DNA of 64,000 nt from Firmicutes bacterium UBA1702 (GTDB lineage Bacteria; Bacillota; Clostridia; Peptostreptococcales; Anaerovoracaceae), in NCBI GenBank assembly GCA_002320005.1, contig DCJK01000021.1, positions 66,704-130,703 of the forward strand, read 5' to 3'. The translations under genes were made by a program, and so were the position numbers. Of the stretch, positions 44,818-53,878 are shown in pieces. Positions within the stretch are counted from its first letter, which is position 1, and each line of letters starts with the position of its first letter. The notes under the pieces were generated by a model. That model did no database searches, had not been told where the DNA came from, and saw only the letters and a program-made list of their open reading frames with translations.

Positions 44818-46131
44818 ATGGACAGGATACCTCCGCACAATGAAGAAGCAGAAAGAAGCGTGCTGGGATCGGCAATGCTCAGCAAGGACGCGCTCCTTGA
44901 TGTATCGGAAGAAGTAAAAACCGAAGACTTCTATAATGAAAGTCACAGAGAAATTTTTGATGCGATAATGCACCTGTATCGCAATAATACAGCAGTAGAT
45001 ATGCTTACGGTGTGCGAGGAACTCAACAAGAGAAAAACTCTTGACATGACAGGAGGCAGAGCGTATATAGCGACGCTTACGGCTGAAGTGCCTTCTACTG
45101 CCAACGCCGGAGAATATGCGAAAATAGTTGCAGAAAAAGCTATGCTCAGGCAGCTGATTTCGGCGTCAGAAGAGATAGCAGCCAAAGGATACAGTGATAA
45201 AATAGAAGCACGCAGATTGCTGGATTTGGCAGAAGGCGATATTTTCAGAATCGCCCAGAAAAGACAGCGCAATGATTATGCCAGAATACAGGATGTTCTT
45301 ATAAGCAATCTTAAACTCATAGATGAAGCAGAGAAAAATAAAGGAGATGTTATAGGCCTTCCTACAGGTTTTAAAGCTCTTGATGAAAAGACCTCCGGCC
45401 TGCAGCCGTCGGATCTTGTCATTGTGGCAGCTCGTCCGGGAATGGGAAAGACAGCTTTTGCGCTTAACATTGCGGCTCAGAGTGCAGTAAAAGCAGAGGC
45501 CTCTGTAATAATTTTCAGCCTTGAAATGTCCAGAGAACAGCTGGGACAGAGACTTATTGCCATGCAGGCAAGAGTGGAATCGGAAAAACTGAAAAAAGGA
45601 AATCTGGATCTGAAGGATTGGGACAGAATAAATATGGCTCTTAATGAGCTTAACAATACAAGGATAGTCATTGATGACACACCGGGAATAACCATAATGG
45701 AAATGCGCAACAAGTGCAGGCGGCTTAAAGCCGAGCAAGGTCTTGATCTGATTGTTGTAGATTATCTTCAGCTGATGACATATGAAGGAAGAGCAGACAG
45801 CAGACAACAGGAAATAAGTGCTCTCTCGAGAAACTTAAAACTTCTGGCAAGAGAGATGGAATGCCCGGTCATTGTTCTTTCGCAGCTTTCACGAGCACCG
45901 GAGCTGAGGCAGGACAAGCGGCCAATGCTCTCAGACCTGAGAGAATCAGGATCCATCGAGCAGGATGCAGATATAGTAATGTTCCTGTATAGAGATGATT
46001 ACTACAACGAAGAAACCGAAAAACCAGGAGTTTGTGAGGTAAATATTGCCAAGCACAGAAGCGGACCTACCGACAGAATAGAACTCACATGGGTGGCACG
46101 CTACACTAAATTCAGCGATAAAGCCCTGTAA
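44818..46131 (+). CDS. dnaB: Replicative DNA helicase DnaB/DnaC
   Basis: Hexameric 5'-3' helicase at the fork. The 437-residue protein has the N-terminal collar domain (PPHNEEAERSVLGSAML), a RecA-like domain with Walker A ARPGMGKTAFAL (about 202-213), DYLQLM and the arginine finger region AKHRSGPTD. The ATG follows GGGAGAAGA. It is followed by a DnaD-domain gene expected to help load it. Confidence 0.97.
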   Translation: MDRIPPHNEEAERSVLGSAMLSKDALLDVSEEVKTEDFYNESHREIFDAIMHLYRNNTAVDMLTVCEELNKRKTLDMTGGRAYIATLTAEVPSTANAGEYAKIVAEKAMLRQLISASEEIAAKGYSDKIEARRLLDLAEGDIFRIAQKRQRNDYARIQDVLISNLKLIDEAEKNKGDVIGLPTGFKALDEKTSGLQPSDLVIVAARPGMGKTAFALNIAAQSAVKAEASVIIFSLEMSREQLGQRLIAMQARVESEKLKKGNLDLKDWDRINMALNELNNTRIVIDDTPGITIMEMRNKCRRLKAEQGLDLIVVDYLQLMTYEGRADSRQQEISALSRNLKLLAREMECPVIVLSQLSRAPELRQDKRPMLSDLRESGSIEQDADIVMFLYRDDYYNEETEKPGVCEVNIAKHRSGPTDRIELTWVARYTKFSDKAL

Positions 46132-46166
46132 CTTCAGTTATAACAGAACCATAGCAGGAGGTTTAT

Positions 46167-46361
46167 ATGATTACAGAGAAAATGACTGTTTCGGAAGTTT
46201 TATCCATGGATGAAAAGTACGAAAAAATCTTTGAAAAGTATCTGTTGACCTGCGCCGGATGCCCGGGTGCCGAAAACGAAACTTTGGAGCAGGCGGCTGA
46301 CGGACACGGAATCAATCTGGAGAGACTGCTCAGCGAACTCAACGGAGCAGAAAAGGCATGA
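46167..46361 (+). CDS. DUF1858 redox-disulfide-type small protein
   Basis: A 64-residue protein with MTVSEVLSMDEKYEKIFEKY and a CAGCPGAENETLEQAA segment, the CxxC pattern of DUF1858 (hybrid-cluster-associated putative disulfide domain). The function is not established. CAGGAGG precedes the ATG, and it overlaps the next gene by ATGA, placing it between replicative helicase and DnaD-like genes. Confidence 0.82.
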   Translation: MITEKMTVSEVLSMDEKYEKIFEKYLLTCAGCPGAENETLEQAADGHGINLERLLSELNGAEKA

Positions 46362-47641
46362 GTTTTATCAGAGAAAAAGTAAGGGACTTTTATCTTTTAA
46401 CCACAGATGTGGAAAATATCTTTATCAACGAATATATGCCTACGGCACCGGGAGATTTTGTTAAGATTTATCTTTATGGTCTTCTCTACAGCCAGAACGA
46501 TGCAGAGATGAGTTTTGAGCAGATGAGCCGGCAGCTGGGCGTAAGCAGATCAAGAATAGAAGATGCCTGGCTTTACTGGGAGAAGATGGGTGTAATAGAA
46601 AGAATCCCTTCACAGAGTAAAACGGAACAATTTGATATATGCTTTAAGCAGTTGAGGACACTGATGTATGGCGGAGAGGCAGAGGAAACAAAAAAGCCAA
46701 AACCACCTGCAAAGGAAGAATCCGCCGCAGATGATTGTCTCTGTGACAGCAGACTCAGAGATCTGCTCTTTGCCATGGAGCAGCTTCTGGGAAAATTACT
46801 GTCGCCTAAGGAGACCCGGGAAATTTTCGCTTGGGCAGAAGAATTGCACGCTACAGAAGAGGTGATTCTCGCAGCGGCAGAATACTGTGTGGAAAAAGGG
46901 AAAAAGTCTGTGAATTACATAGCAAAAGTTGTGCGCCAATGGACTGAAGACGGAATGGAAACGTCGGAAGATGTCGAAAACCACCTGAGAGATCTGGAGT
47001 CGCGGATGGGAAATCATAAGAAGATTATGCAGGCTTTGGGACTTAACAGAGGGGAAACCGAAGCGGAGCGCAAAATGATAGACAGCTGGTTTGACGAAAT
47101 GCACTTCAACATGGATAGAGTCATGGAAGCCTGTGCAAAGGCATCTTTTATTTCCAGCCCCAACTTGCGCTATGTGAATAAAGTCCTGCTGAACTGGCAG
47201 GAGGAAGCAATTAAAAACGGAAGGGATGTTAACAGCAGAATAACTGTTACTCAGTCCCAGCTCAAAAAATACTACGAGTACCTCAGAAAAAAAGCAGAAG
47301 AAGAGGCAGAAAAACGCAAAAAAGAAGTCTACGAAAGAATGCCGAGAATAAAGGAGCTGGATGAGGAAATTCTGGATCTCGGAAGAAAATTTTCCGTAGA
47401 CCTGTTAAGCGGAAAACCTTCTGATATTGCAGAAACCAGAAGAATGATAAAACTTCTTGAGGAAGAGCGTGCTGTGCTGCTTACGGAAAACAACTACAGG
47501 CAGGATTACACAGACATAAAATATACCTGCGAAAAATGCGGGGATACAGGAGTAACTGAAGATGGAAAGAGATGCTCCTGCGTAAAAGAAAGAATGGGAG
47601 AAGCGGAATTATGGCAAAACTCGAATTTATCAGAAAAATAA
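46358..47641 (+). CDS. DnaD-domain protein fused to the N-terminal part of a DnaC/DnaI-type helicase loader
   Basis: Of 427 residues, 1-110 form a winged-helix-like DnaD N-terminal region and about 125-290 hold two DnaB_2/DnaD-type helical repeats (SVNYIAKVVRQW, YVNKVLLNWQEEA). From about 300 a coiled coil and a zinc-finger segment (YTCEKCGDTGVTEDGKRCSC, then QNSNLSEK) look like the start of clostridial helicase-loader ATPases. The AAA+ part that should follow is absent: translation stops at TAA and the next gene has already begun at 47611. Role in helicase loading is inferred from domains and from dnaB nearby. Confidence 0.75.
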   Translation: MSFIREKVRDFYLLTTDVENIFINEYMPTAPGDFVKIYLYGLLYSQNDAEMSFEQMSRQLGVSRSRIEDAWLYWEKMGVIERIPSQSKTEQFDICFKQLRTLMYGGEAEETKKPKPPAKEESAADDCLCDSRLRDLLFAMEQLLGKLLSPKETREIFAWAEELHATEEVILAAAEYCVEKGKKSVNYIAKVVRQWTEDGMETSEDVENHLRDLESRMGNHKKIMQALGLNRGETEAERKMIDSWFDEMHFNMDRVMEACAKASFISSPNLRYVNKVLLNWQEEAIKNGRDVNSRITVTQSQLKKYYEYLRKKAEEEAEKRKKEVYERMPRIKELDEEILDLGRKFSVDLLSGKPSDIAETRRMIKLLEEERAVLLTENNYRQDYTDIKYTCEKCGDTGVTEDGKRCSCVKERMGEAELWQNSNLSEK

Positions 47642-49296
47642 AGAAAAAAGATGTGCCATCGGAAGAAACGCAGAAAAAAAACAGTGAACAAAAGCCAAAA
47701 GAAAAAAAACCAAAAGGCGAGAAGGGAACACACCCGGTTTTTAATAAAATATGGGAACTTGCCGGAGATTTTATAGAAGCTGTCGACGAGACCATCTCTG
47801 AAATGGGAGAAATCGGCGAAGCAGGAGCCAAAGGAATAATAACCGTAGGCGCGGCAGTCATAAATGGATATGATAAACTGGCAGCGGTAGTCGAATGGTA
47901 TGTCCTTAAGGTTCTGGTAAAGGCCGGAAGAAAATCACATGATATAAGCATCAAAGTCATAAAAAACAAGCGTGAAATAATAAAAAACGCTGTTATACTG
48001 GGTGCAGGCTGCATCTTCTTGGTAGGCTTCTTCACATGGGCCACCGTATACGAATATTCATACAACGGAAGAGCTCTCGGTGTAGTTCGTGAAAAAAAGG
48101 ATGTCCTCGAAATTCTTGAACTTGCCAGTGAAGAGCTTTCTCAGGAATATGGCTCCAGCATCGTGATAGATCCTGAAACCGACATATCTTTCAGACCGGT
48201 GGTAGCTTACGGCAAAGACGTGGATACAGAGGACGATGTGTTGAGAAGACTCACTTACATGGGTGAAATAAATGCACAGGCCAGCGCAATTATTGCCAAT
48301 GGTCAGACCATTGCGATTGTTGAAAACGATGATGTTGCAAACAAGGTTCTGGAGGATATAAAGAAAATCTTTGTGACAGATTCAGACAACACGAAATACG
48401 AATATATAGGATTTGTTGAAGATGTAAAGATAGAGCCGATAAGCACAAAACTGGCAAACGTGACCAGCAGAAGTGCCGCGGTAGAAAAGATACGAAGCGG
48501 AGGTCAGAAGGCATCAGAATATATTGTTCAGTCGGGAGACAGTATCTACGGTATCTGTGACAAACTGGGACTGAGCCTGAGCGAACTGCAGGAGATGAAT
48601 CCGAATCTGGGAGAAGACTCACTGATTCATGTGGGCGATTCTATAAAGATACAGAAAGAAGTGCCTCTGCTGACTATAAAAACTATAGAGGTTTCAACCT
48701 TTGCAGAGTCAATACCGTTTGAAACCGAATACCAGAACTCAAGCTACTATTATGAGGGAGAAAGCTTTGTAGGCAGAGAAGGAACAGCAGGAAAGGCCAG
48801 CGTAACTGCTCGTCTTACAAAATACAACGGAGAAATCGTAGAGAGAGAAGACCTCAGCAAGGAGACTCTGGTTGAACCTGTCAGCAAGATAATACTGAAA
48901 GGAACAAAGAAAGTTCCACCTAAGAAGGGAACCGGAACCTTCATTATGCCTGTAAACGGAAGCATATCCTCATACTTCGGATACAGATGGGGACGACTCC
49001 ACGAAGGTATTGATATACCGGCCTCCACAGGAACGCCGATAAAAGCCTCTGACGGCGGAACCGTAGTTCTGTCCGGATGGTATTACGGTTACGGATATAC
49101 GGTAATCATAGATCATGGAGGCAATCTCAGAACTCTGTACGGACACTGCAGCCAACTCTATGTAAGTGTGGGCGAAAGTGTATTCCAGGGACAGACCATT
49201 GCGGCGGTAGGAAATACCGGAAACAGCTATGGAGCACATTGTCATTTTGAAGTTCACGTGGGAGGAACACCTGTAGACCCGATGGGATATCTGTAA
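47611..49296 (+). CDS. LysM-G5-M23 peptidoglycan endopeptidase
   Basis: The 561-residue cell-wall enzyme has a cytoplasmic basic N-terminus and one transmembrane helix (about 129-148, NAVILGAGCIFLVGFFTW). An extracellular LysM follows (SEYIVQSGDSIYGICDKLGL), then a G5 domain with ESIPFETEYQNSSYYYEGE, and the zinc endopeptidase with HEGIDIPA and the GAHCHFEVH pair. GGGAG lies ten bases before the ATG, which is 31 bases inside the preceding gene. Related proteins remodel peptidoglycan during growth or sporulation. Confidence 0.9.
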   Translation: MAKLEFIRKIKKKDVPSEETQKKNSEQKPKEKKPKGEKGTHPVFNKIWELAGDFIEAVDETISEMGEIGEAGAKGIITVGAAVINGYDKLAAVVEWYVLKVLVKAGRKSHDISIKVIKNKREIIKNAVILGAGCIFLVGFFTWATVYEYSYNGRALGVVREKKDVLEILELASEELSQEYGSSIVIDPETDISFRPVVAYGKDVDTEDDVLRRLTYMGEINAQASAIIANGQTIAIVENDDVANKVLEDIKKIFVTDSDNTKYEYIGFVEDVKIEPISTKLANVTSRSAAVEKIRSGGQKASEYIVQSGDSIYGICDKLGLSLSELQEMNPNLGEDSLIHVGDSIKIQKEVPLLTIKTIEVSTFAESIPFETEYQNSSYYYEGESFVGREGTAGKASVTARLTKYNGEIVEREDLSKETLVEPVSKIILKGTKKVPPKKGTGTFIMPVNGSISSYFGYRWGRLHEGIDIPASTGTPIKASDGGTVVLSGWYYGYGYTVIIDHGGNLRTLYGHCSQLYVSVGESVFQGQTIAAVGNTGNSYGAHCHFEVHVGGTPVDPMGYL

Positions 49297-49303
49297 AATA
49301 ATA

Positions 49304-49335
49304 AAGCAGGCCGGTTCTTAACGGGCCTGCTTTTA
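49304..49335 (+). terminator. Terminator after the M23 peptidase gene
   Basis: AAGCAGGCC (49304-49312) pairs perfectly with GGCCTGCTT (49324-49332), followed by TTA. It separates the endopeptidase from the yabP operon. Confidence 0.85.
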
Positions 49336-49374
49336 GCATATACTCTGAAAGATATGTTTTAAGGAGCAGAGTGT

Positions 49375-49641
49375 ATGGAAAATCATTATATTACATTGGA
49401 AAACAGAGAAAAAATCACAATCAGCCAGGTTCTGGATGTAGATGCCTTCGATGAAGACAATCTCTGGGCAAATCTCAAAGACGGAGGAATAGAGCTTACC
49501 GGCGAGAAACTGAATATAGAAAAGCTGGATCTGGAAGAAGGAATGCTGGTGGTTTCAGGAAAAATAAGCTCTTTATCCTATACAGACAAGAAAACAAAAG
49601 AAACCGGCGGCCTATTAAGAAAGTTCAGAAAAAATCCATGA
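49375..49641 (+). CDS. yabP: Sporulation protein YabP
   Basis: An 88-residue YabP/YqfC-family protein with ITLENREKITISQVLDVDAFDE and LDLEEGMLVVSGKI. In Bacillus YabP is needed for spore development. AAGGAGC precedes the ATG. It overlaps yabQ by ATGA, and the yabP-yabQ-divIC order is conserved among spore-formers. Confidence 0.93.
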   Translation: MENHYITLENREKITISQVLDVDAFDEDNLWANLKDGGIELTGEKLNIEKLDLEEGMLVVSGKISSLSYTDKKTKETGGLLRKFRKNP

Positions 49642-49985
49642 CAGACCTTATAAAAGAACAGATAAGGATTTTTCTTGTAATGTGCTGCTGCGGGATGACA
49701 TCAGCCATGGTGTGGGAAGTTTTCCGGTTATTTCGCCGCAGATTACGTCTCCATGGCAACGCGGCAAAGATAATCACAGAAATTATCTGCTGCATAGTCA
49801 TCGCTTTTCTGATAGGTGACTTCTGCTTTTACTGCCGAAACGGAAAGCTTTCTTTTATGATAGGCGCCTCCTTCGCGACGGGACTCTGGTTGTGGAAAAA
49901 TTTCTTTTATGGTATAATCTCGGCAGGAGACCAACATGAGCAAAAAGGGGAAAAGGCTCAGGGAATTCGAGATGAAAAACCGTGA
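49638..49985 (+). CDS. yabQ: Spore cortex biosynthesis protein YabQ
   Basis: A 115-residue membrane protein with three hydrophobic segments (about 8-28, 45-62 and 68-85) and the family pattern of a charged FRLFRRRLR loop between the first two. YabQ localises to the forespore membrane and is needed for cortex formation. Its last 50 bases overlap divIC in another frame. Confidence 0.88.
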   Translation: MTDLIKEQIRIFLVMCCCGMTSAMVWEVFRLFRRRLRLHGNAAKIITEIICCIVIAFLIGDFCFYCRNGKLSFMIGASFATGLWLWKNFFYGIISAGDQHEQKGEKAQGIRDEKP

Positions 49986-50391
49986 CCTGAGTGTTACGCA
50001 TTCTCGAGAAGAAAGAGAAGGGAAAAAGAAAAAAAACTCTTCTGCAAAATCTAAACCTGAAGTCAGAAAGAAAAAGACAAGCAATATAAAAAAGATGATG
50101 ACATGTGCAATAACAGTTATGCTTATTGCATTTGTTGGCGTGTCTGCAGTCAAACTGATAAATCTGACAAGGGAAAGAGATGCGCTGCTGGAGAAAAACC
50201 AGGAGCTCAAGCGCCTTAAAGAGGATTTAAGCCAGGAGATGGAAAATATAAATTCAGCTGAATTCATGGAGCAGCAGGCACGAAAGGAACTTAAGCTCAT
50301 AAAGAAAAACGAAATTTTATTCATAGTGTCCGACGATGAAAATGTCGGAAGTCAAAAAGAGCAGGATTCAGATGGACAAGCTGAAAATTAA
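49936..50391 (+). CDS. divIC: Septum formation initiator (DivIC/FtsL-type)
   Basis: A 151-residue bitopic protein: a long basic cytoplasmic N-terminus (1-50), one transmembrane helix (about 54-73, MMTCAITVMLIAFVGVSAV) and an extracellular leucine-zipper coiled coil ending at KKNEILFIV. This is the DivIC layout for divisome assembly. The ATG at 49936 follows CAGGAGACC and lies 50 bases inside yabQ, so translation is probably coupled. Its end overlaps rnmV by 20 bases. Confidence 0.88.
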   Translation: MSKKGKRLREFEMKNRDLSVTHSREEREGKKKKNSSAKSKPEVRKKKTSNIKKMMTCAITVMLIAFVGVSAVKLINLTRERDALLEKNQELKRLKEDLSQEMENINSAEFMEQQARKELKLIKKNEILFIVSDDENVGSQKEQDSDGQAEN

Positions 50392-50932
50392 AGAAGCCAT
50401 AATAGTAGAGGGAAGAGACGACGCTGCGGTTCTGCATCAGGTGACAGATGCCCTTATAATAGAAACCCACGGTTTCGGAATAAAAAAGAGCACATGGAAT
50501 CTGATGAAGAAAGCGCACAGCGAAAAAGGTCTTATTATACTTACGGATCCGGATTTCTCCGGTGAGGAAATAAGAAAAAGAATATCAAAAGTATTTCCTG
50601 ACAGCAAACATGCATATATGCCGCGAAAAAAGGCGACAAAAGCCGGAGATATAGGCATTGAAAATTCAACTCCTGAAGATGTGGCAGCGGTACTGCTTAA
50701 GGTGTGTACGCCTGCTGACTCAGAGAAACAGGAATTCACTTTAAAAGATATGGACATGGCAGACCTTGCAGGTAGTGCCAACGCAAAGGAACTTCGGGAA
50801 ATAACAGGAGAAATTCTGGGCATCGGCTACGGAAATGTCGGCAGTTTTGTGAAAAAACTCAACGGTTTCGGCATTTCAAGAGAGGCCTTCAGCCAGGCTG
50901 TTGTCGAAGCGAAGAAAAGAGTTGAGAAATGA
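50372..50932 (+). CDS. rnmV: Ribonuclease M5
   Basis: TOPRIM nuclease that matures 5S rRNA. The 186-residue protein has IKEAIIVEGRDDAAVL (TOPRIM Glu) and ILTDPDFSGEEIR (the DxD motif), the usual layout. I start at the ATG at 50372, inside the divIC end; the longer in-frame extension has no ribosome-binding site. It overlaps rsmA by ATGA, the common rnmV-rsmA pair. Confidence 0.93.
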   Translation: MDKLKIKEAIIVEGRDDAAVLHQVTDALIIETHGFGIKKSTWNLMKKAHSEKGLIILTDPDFSGEEIRKRISKVFPDSKHAYMPRKKATKAGDIGIENSTPEDVAAVLLKVCTPADSEKQEFTLKDMDMADLAGSANAKELREITGEILGIGYGNVGSFVKKLNGFGISREAFSQAVVEAKKRVEK

Positions 50933-51783
50933 AGTTATACGAGCCTAAAACCATAAGATATATAAAAGATAAATACGGATTCCGGTTTTCAAAGAATCTC
51001 GGACAGAATTTTCTTACGGATAAAAACATAATAGACAAGATCGTTGATGGTGCAGAGATAGAGTCCGAAGATACGGTTCTTGAAATAGGACCGGGTATCG
51101 GAGTTATAACCTGCGAAGCTGCTGGAAAAGCCGGAAAGGTTATTGCCGTGGAAATAGACAAGGCTCTGATCCCTGTATTAGAAGAAACTCTTGGAGAATT
51201 TAATAATGTAAAGATAATAAACGGAGACATTCTTAAACTTGACGTCAACAGTCTGCTGGATGAGGAAAAGGCTGAAAATGTCAAGATTATGGGAAATTTG
51301 CCATATTATATAACAACACCTATAATAATGAAGCTTCTGGAGGAGGGCGTCCGTGCCCGGAGCATTACAATAATGATGCAGAAAGAGGTAGCAGACAGGA
51401 TAAAGGCTTTACCGGGAAGTAAAAGCTATGGGGCCCTGTCAGTTGCAGTTCAATATTACTGTACCGTTAAAAAAATTGCCGATGTTCCCAGAAGCGTCTT
51501 TGTTCCGCAGCCCAATGTGGACTCAACTGTACTGAGGCTTGACATACGAAGCGAAAAAGCGGCTGAAGCAGAAGATGAAGAACTGTTCTTCAGCTGTGTA
51601 AGAGCCGGCTTCGGACAGAGGAGAAAAACGCTGCTCAATTCATTGCAGACTGTAAAAGGGGTAAACAGAGAAGTCGCAGAAGAGAGCTTGAAGGATGCAG
51701 GCATAGACGCTGCAAGAAGAGCGGAAACCTTGTCTTTAGAGGAATTTGCTCAGATATCAAACCAGATACGGAGGAGATTATGA
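50929..51783 (+). CDS. rsmA: 16S rRNA dimethyladenosine transferase
   Basis: Dimethylates A1518 and A1519 of 16S rRNA. The 284-residue protein has KNLGQNFLTDKNI-type N-terminus (residues 20-32), the AdoMet motif VLEIGPGIGVIT and the catalytic NLPYYITTPI. Overlaps on both sides by ATGA tie it to rnmV and the LTA-synthase-like gene. Confidence 0.97.
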   Translation: MKLYEPKTIRYIKDKYGFRFSKNLGQNFLTDKNIIDKIVDGAEIESEDTVLEIGPGIGVITCEAAGKAGKVIAVEIDKALIPVLEETLGEFNNVKIINGDILKLDVNSLLDEEKAENVKIMGNLPYYITTPIIMKLLEEGVRARSITIMMQKEVADRIKALPGSKSYGALSVAVQYYCTVKKIADVPRSVFVPQPNVDSTVLRLDIRSEKAAEAEDEELFFSCVRAGFGQRRKTLLNSLQTVKGVNREVAEESLKDAGIDAARRAETLSLEEFAQISNQIRRRL

Positions 51784-53870
51784 ACAACAAAAGCAACAAA
51801 GAACCCAGGGAATTAAAAAAATTCGACAAATTTGAAAAATTAGACAGAAAAGTTGAAGAAACCATACAGGAAGTAGAAACCATGGGCAACAAACAGCTGG
51901 CGCTGAAGGCACTTCACACCAGTTTTGCAGGGGCTGCCATATGGGCCGTAATACTTAACCTCATCATAGAAACTCTTGGAAGAATAACGACAGAAGGAAT
52001 TTTAGGCGGACTCAAGTTTCTTTTTGATGAGCCTGTAATTTTTTTGTATAATGCACTGATTATTTTTACGACACTGGTAATCGCTTCGGTATTTAAGCGC
52101 AGACTTTTTGTTTTTACTATAGTTTCCATATTCTGGCTGGCCATAGGAATAATAAACGGCGTAATCCTCACTCAACGTATGACCCCGTTTACAGTCAAGG
52201 ATTTGAGCAACCTGGAAGACGGAATTACCATCATAGGAAACTATATGGCAGCATGGCAGATAATTCTGGCGGCCATAGCAATAATAGTGGCAATTAGCCT
52301 GCTGGTACTGCTTTTCATAAAGGGACCAAAGAAAAAAGACAGAGTAAAATGGAAACGCAACCTGGTTGCTATTGTACTGGTTATTATAGGTACTTTTGGC
52401 GTGACATCGGTAATGATTAAGACCGAAAAAGTAGAAACCTTTTTTGGAAACCTTGCTTATGCCTATAGGGACTATGGAGTAGTGTATTGCTTTACCAATA
52501 CATGGCTTAATACCGGAATCGAAAAACCGGACAATTATAATGAAGAAAGAATAAAAGAAATATTTACTCCGCAGGAACTGGGAGATGACGGCGTGATGCT
52601 TCTGGAGCAGAAAGATGAGGATGAAAGCCATCCTAACATCATATTCCTTCAGCTGGAATCATTCATAGATCCGTCTACCGTGAAGAGCATAGAGCTTTCA
52701 CAGGATGCATGCCCTAACTTCCGCAGACTGGTGGACAGCTACCCTTCAGGACAGCTTACTGTACCCGCCTGTGGAGCCGGAACTGCCAATGTAGAATTTG
52801 AAGTAATGACGGGAATCAGTGTTAAGTTCTTTGGGCCGGGAGAATATCCGTATAAATCGGTTCTCAAAGAAAAAACCGTTGAAACCCTCGGGTATGATCT
52901 GAAGAGCCTTGGATATTCAACCCATGCGATTCATAACCACAGAGCGGTATTCTATAACAGAAACACGGTATTCGCCAACATGGGCATGGATACGTTTACC
53001 AGTATCGAATATATGAGCGATGTAGAAAAGACTCCTAAAAACTGGGCGAAGGACGATGTTCTGACAGGATGCATAAAAGATGCACTGGAGTCAACCGAGA
53101 CGCGGGATATGATATACACCATATCAGTGCAGGGTCATGGAAAATATCCTTATGAACAGGTTCTTCAGAATCCGACAATTCAGGTAACTTCGGCGCCTAC
53201 AGAAGAACTCAAATGGAAATTTGAGTACTATGCAAATCAGATATACGAAATGGATAAATTCATCGGAGAACTTACGGAAGAACTGGAAAAATTCGATGAA
53301 CCTGTTGTACTGGTTATGTACGGAGATCATATTCCGGCAATAGATATGACCGAAGACGATCTTGAGAACGGCAATCTTTTTGGAACCGAATATGTGATAT
53401 GGAGCAATTTCGGTCTGAATGGAGACGATGAAAACATGTATTCATACCAGCTTGCATCCCATGTTCTGGAGATGCTGGACATGCAGGTGGGTACGATTTT
53501 CACATATCAGCAGAATCACAAGAACAGCGAGACATATCTTCAGGATCTGAAAGCGCTGGGATATGACATGCTGTATGGTAAATACTATATTTACGGCGGG
53601 ACAAATCCATTTGAAAAAACCAGCATGAAGATGGGTGTGAAGGAAATAAAGATCGATGAAATAGTTAAAATCGGAGATAAGTATTATATCAAAGGACAAA
53701 ACTTCAATGAATACAGTAAAGTTACGCTTAATGGTGAACCTATAAAAACCATTTATCTCGGAAGCAATATTCTGGGTCTGCTGGAAGATGTGGATCCTGA
53801 GGATGCACCTAATATGAAGGTAAGCCAGATAGAAAAGAAGAGCAACGAGATACTCAGTACCACAGAATAG
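51780..53870 (+). CDS. LTA synthase-like sulfatase-family membrane protein
   Basis: A 696-residue protein. After a charged N-terminus come five predicted transmembrane helices (within about 45-225), then an extracellular alkaline phosphatase-like domain with FLQLESFIDP (metal Glu), PACGAGTANVEFEVMTG (catalytic Thr), AIHNHRAVFYNRN and VMYGDHIPA. It resembles LtaS/phosphoglycerol transferases that build polyglycerol-phosphate polymers. A C-terminal tail of about 90 residues is extra. The polymer made is not deducible. It overlaps rsmA by ATGA. Confidence 0.9.
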   Translation: MNNKSNKEPRELKKFDKFEKLDRKVEETIQEVETMGNKQLALKALHTSFAGAAIWAVILNLIIETLGRITTEGILGGLKFLFDEPVIFLYNALIIFTTLVIASVFKRRLFVFTIVSIFWLAIGIINGVILTQRMTPFTVKDLSNLEDGITIIGNYMAAWQIILAAIAIIVAISLLVLLFIKGPKKKDRVKWKRNLVAIVLVIIGTFGVTSVMIKTEKVETFFGNLAYAYRDYGVVYCFTNTWLNTGIEKPDNYNEERIKEIFTPQELGDDGVMLLEQKDEDESHPNIIFLQLESFIDPSTVKSIELSQDACPNFRRLVDSYPSGQLTVPACGAGTANVEFEVMTGISVKFFGPGEYPYKSVLKEKTVETLGYDLKSLGYSTHAIHNHRAVFYNRNTVFANMGMDTFTSIEYMSDVEKTPKNWAKDDVLTGCIKDALESTETRDMIYTISVQGHGKYPYEQVLQNPTIQVTSAPTEELKWKFEYYANQIYEMDKFIGELTEELEKFDEPVVLVMYGDHIPAIDMTEDDLENGNLFGTEYVIWSNFGLNGDDENMYSYQLASHVLEMLDMQVGTIFTYQQNHKNSETYLQDLKALGYDMLYGKYYIYGGTNPFEKTSMKMGVKEIKIDEIVKIGDKYYIKGQNFNEYSKVTLNGEPIKTIYLGSNILGLLEDVDPEDAPNMKVSQIEKKSNEILSTTE

Positions 53871-53878
53871 GAGTGCAT

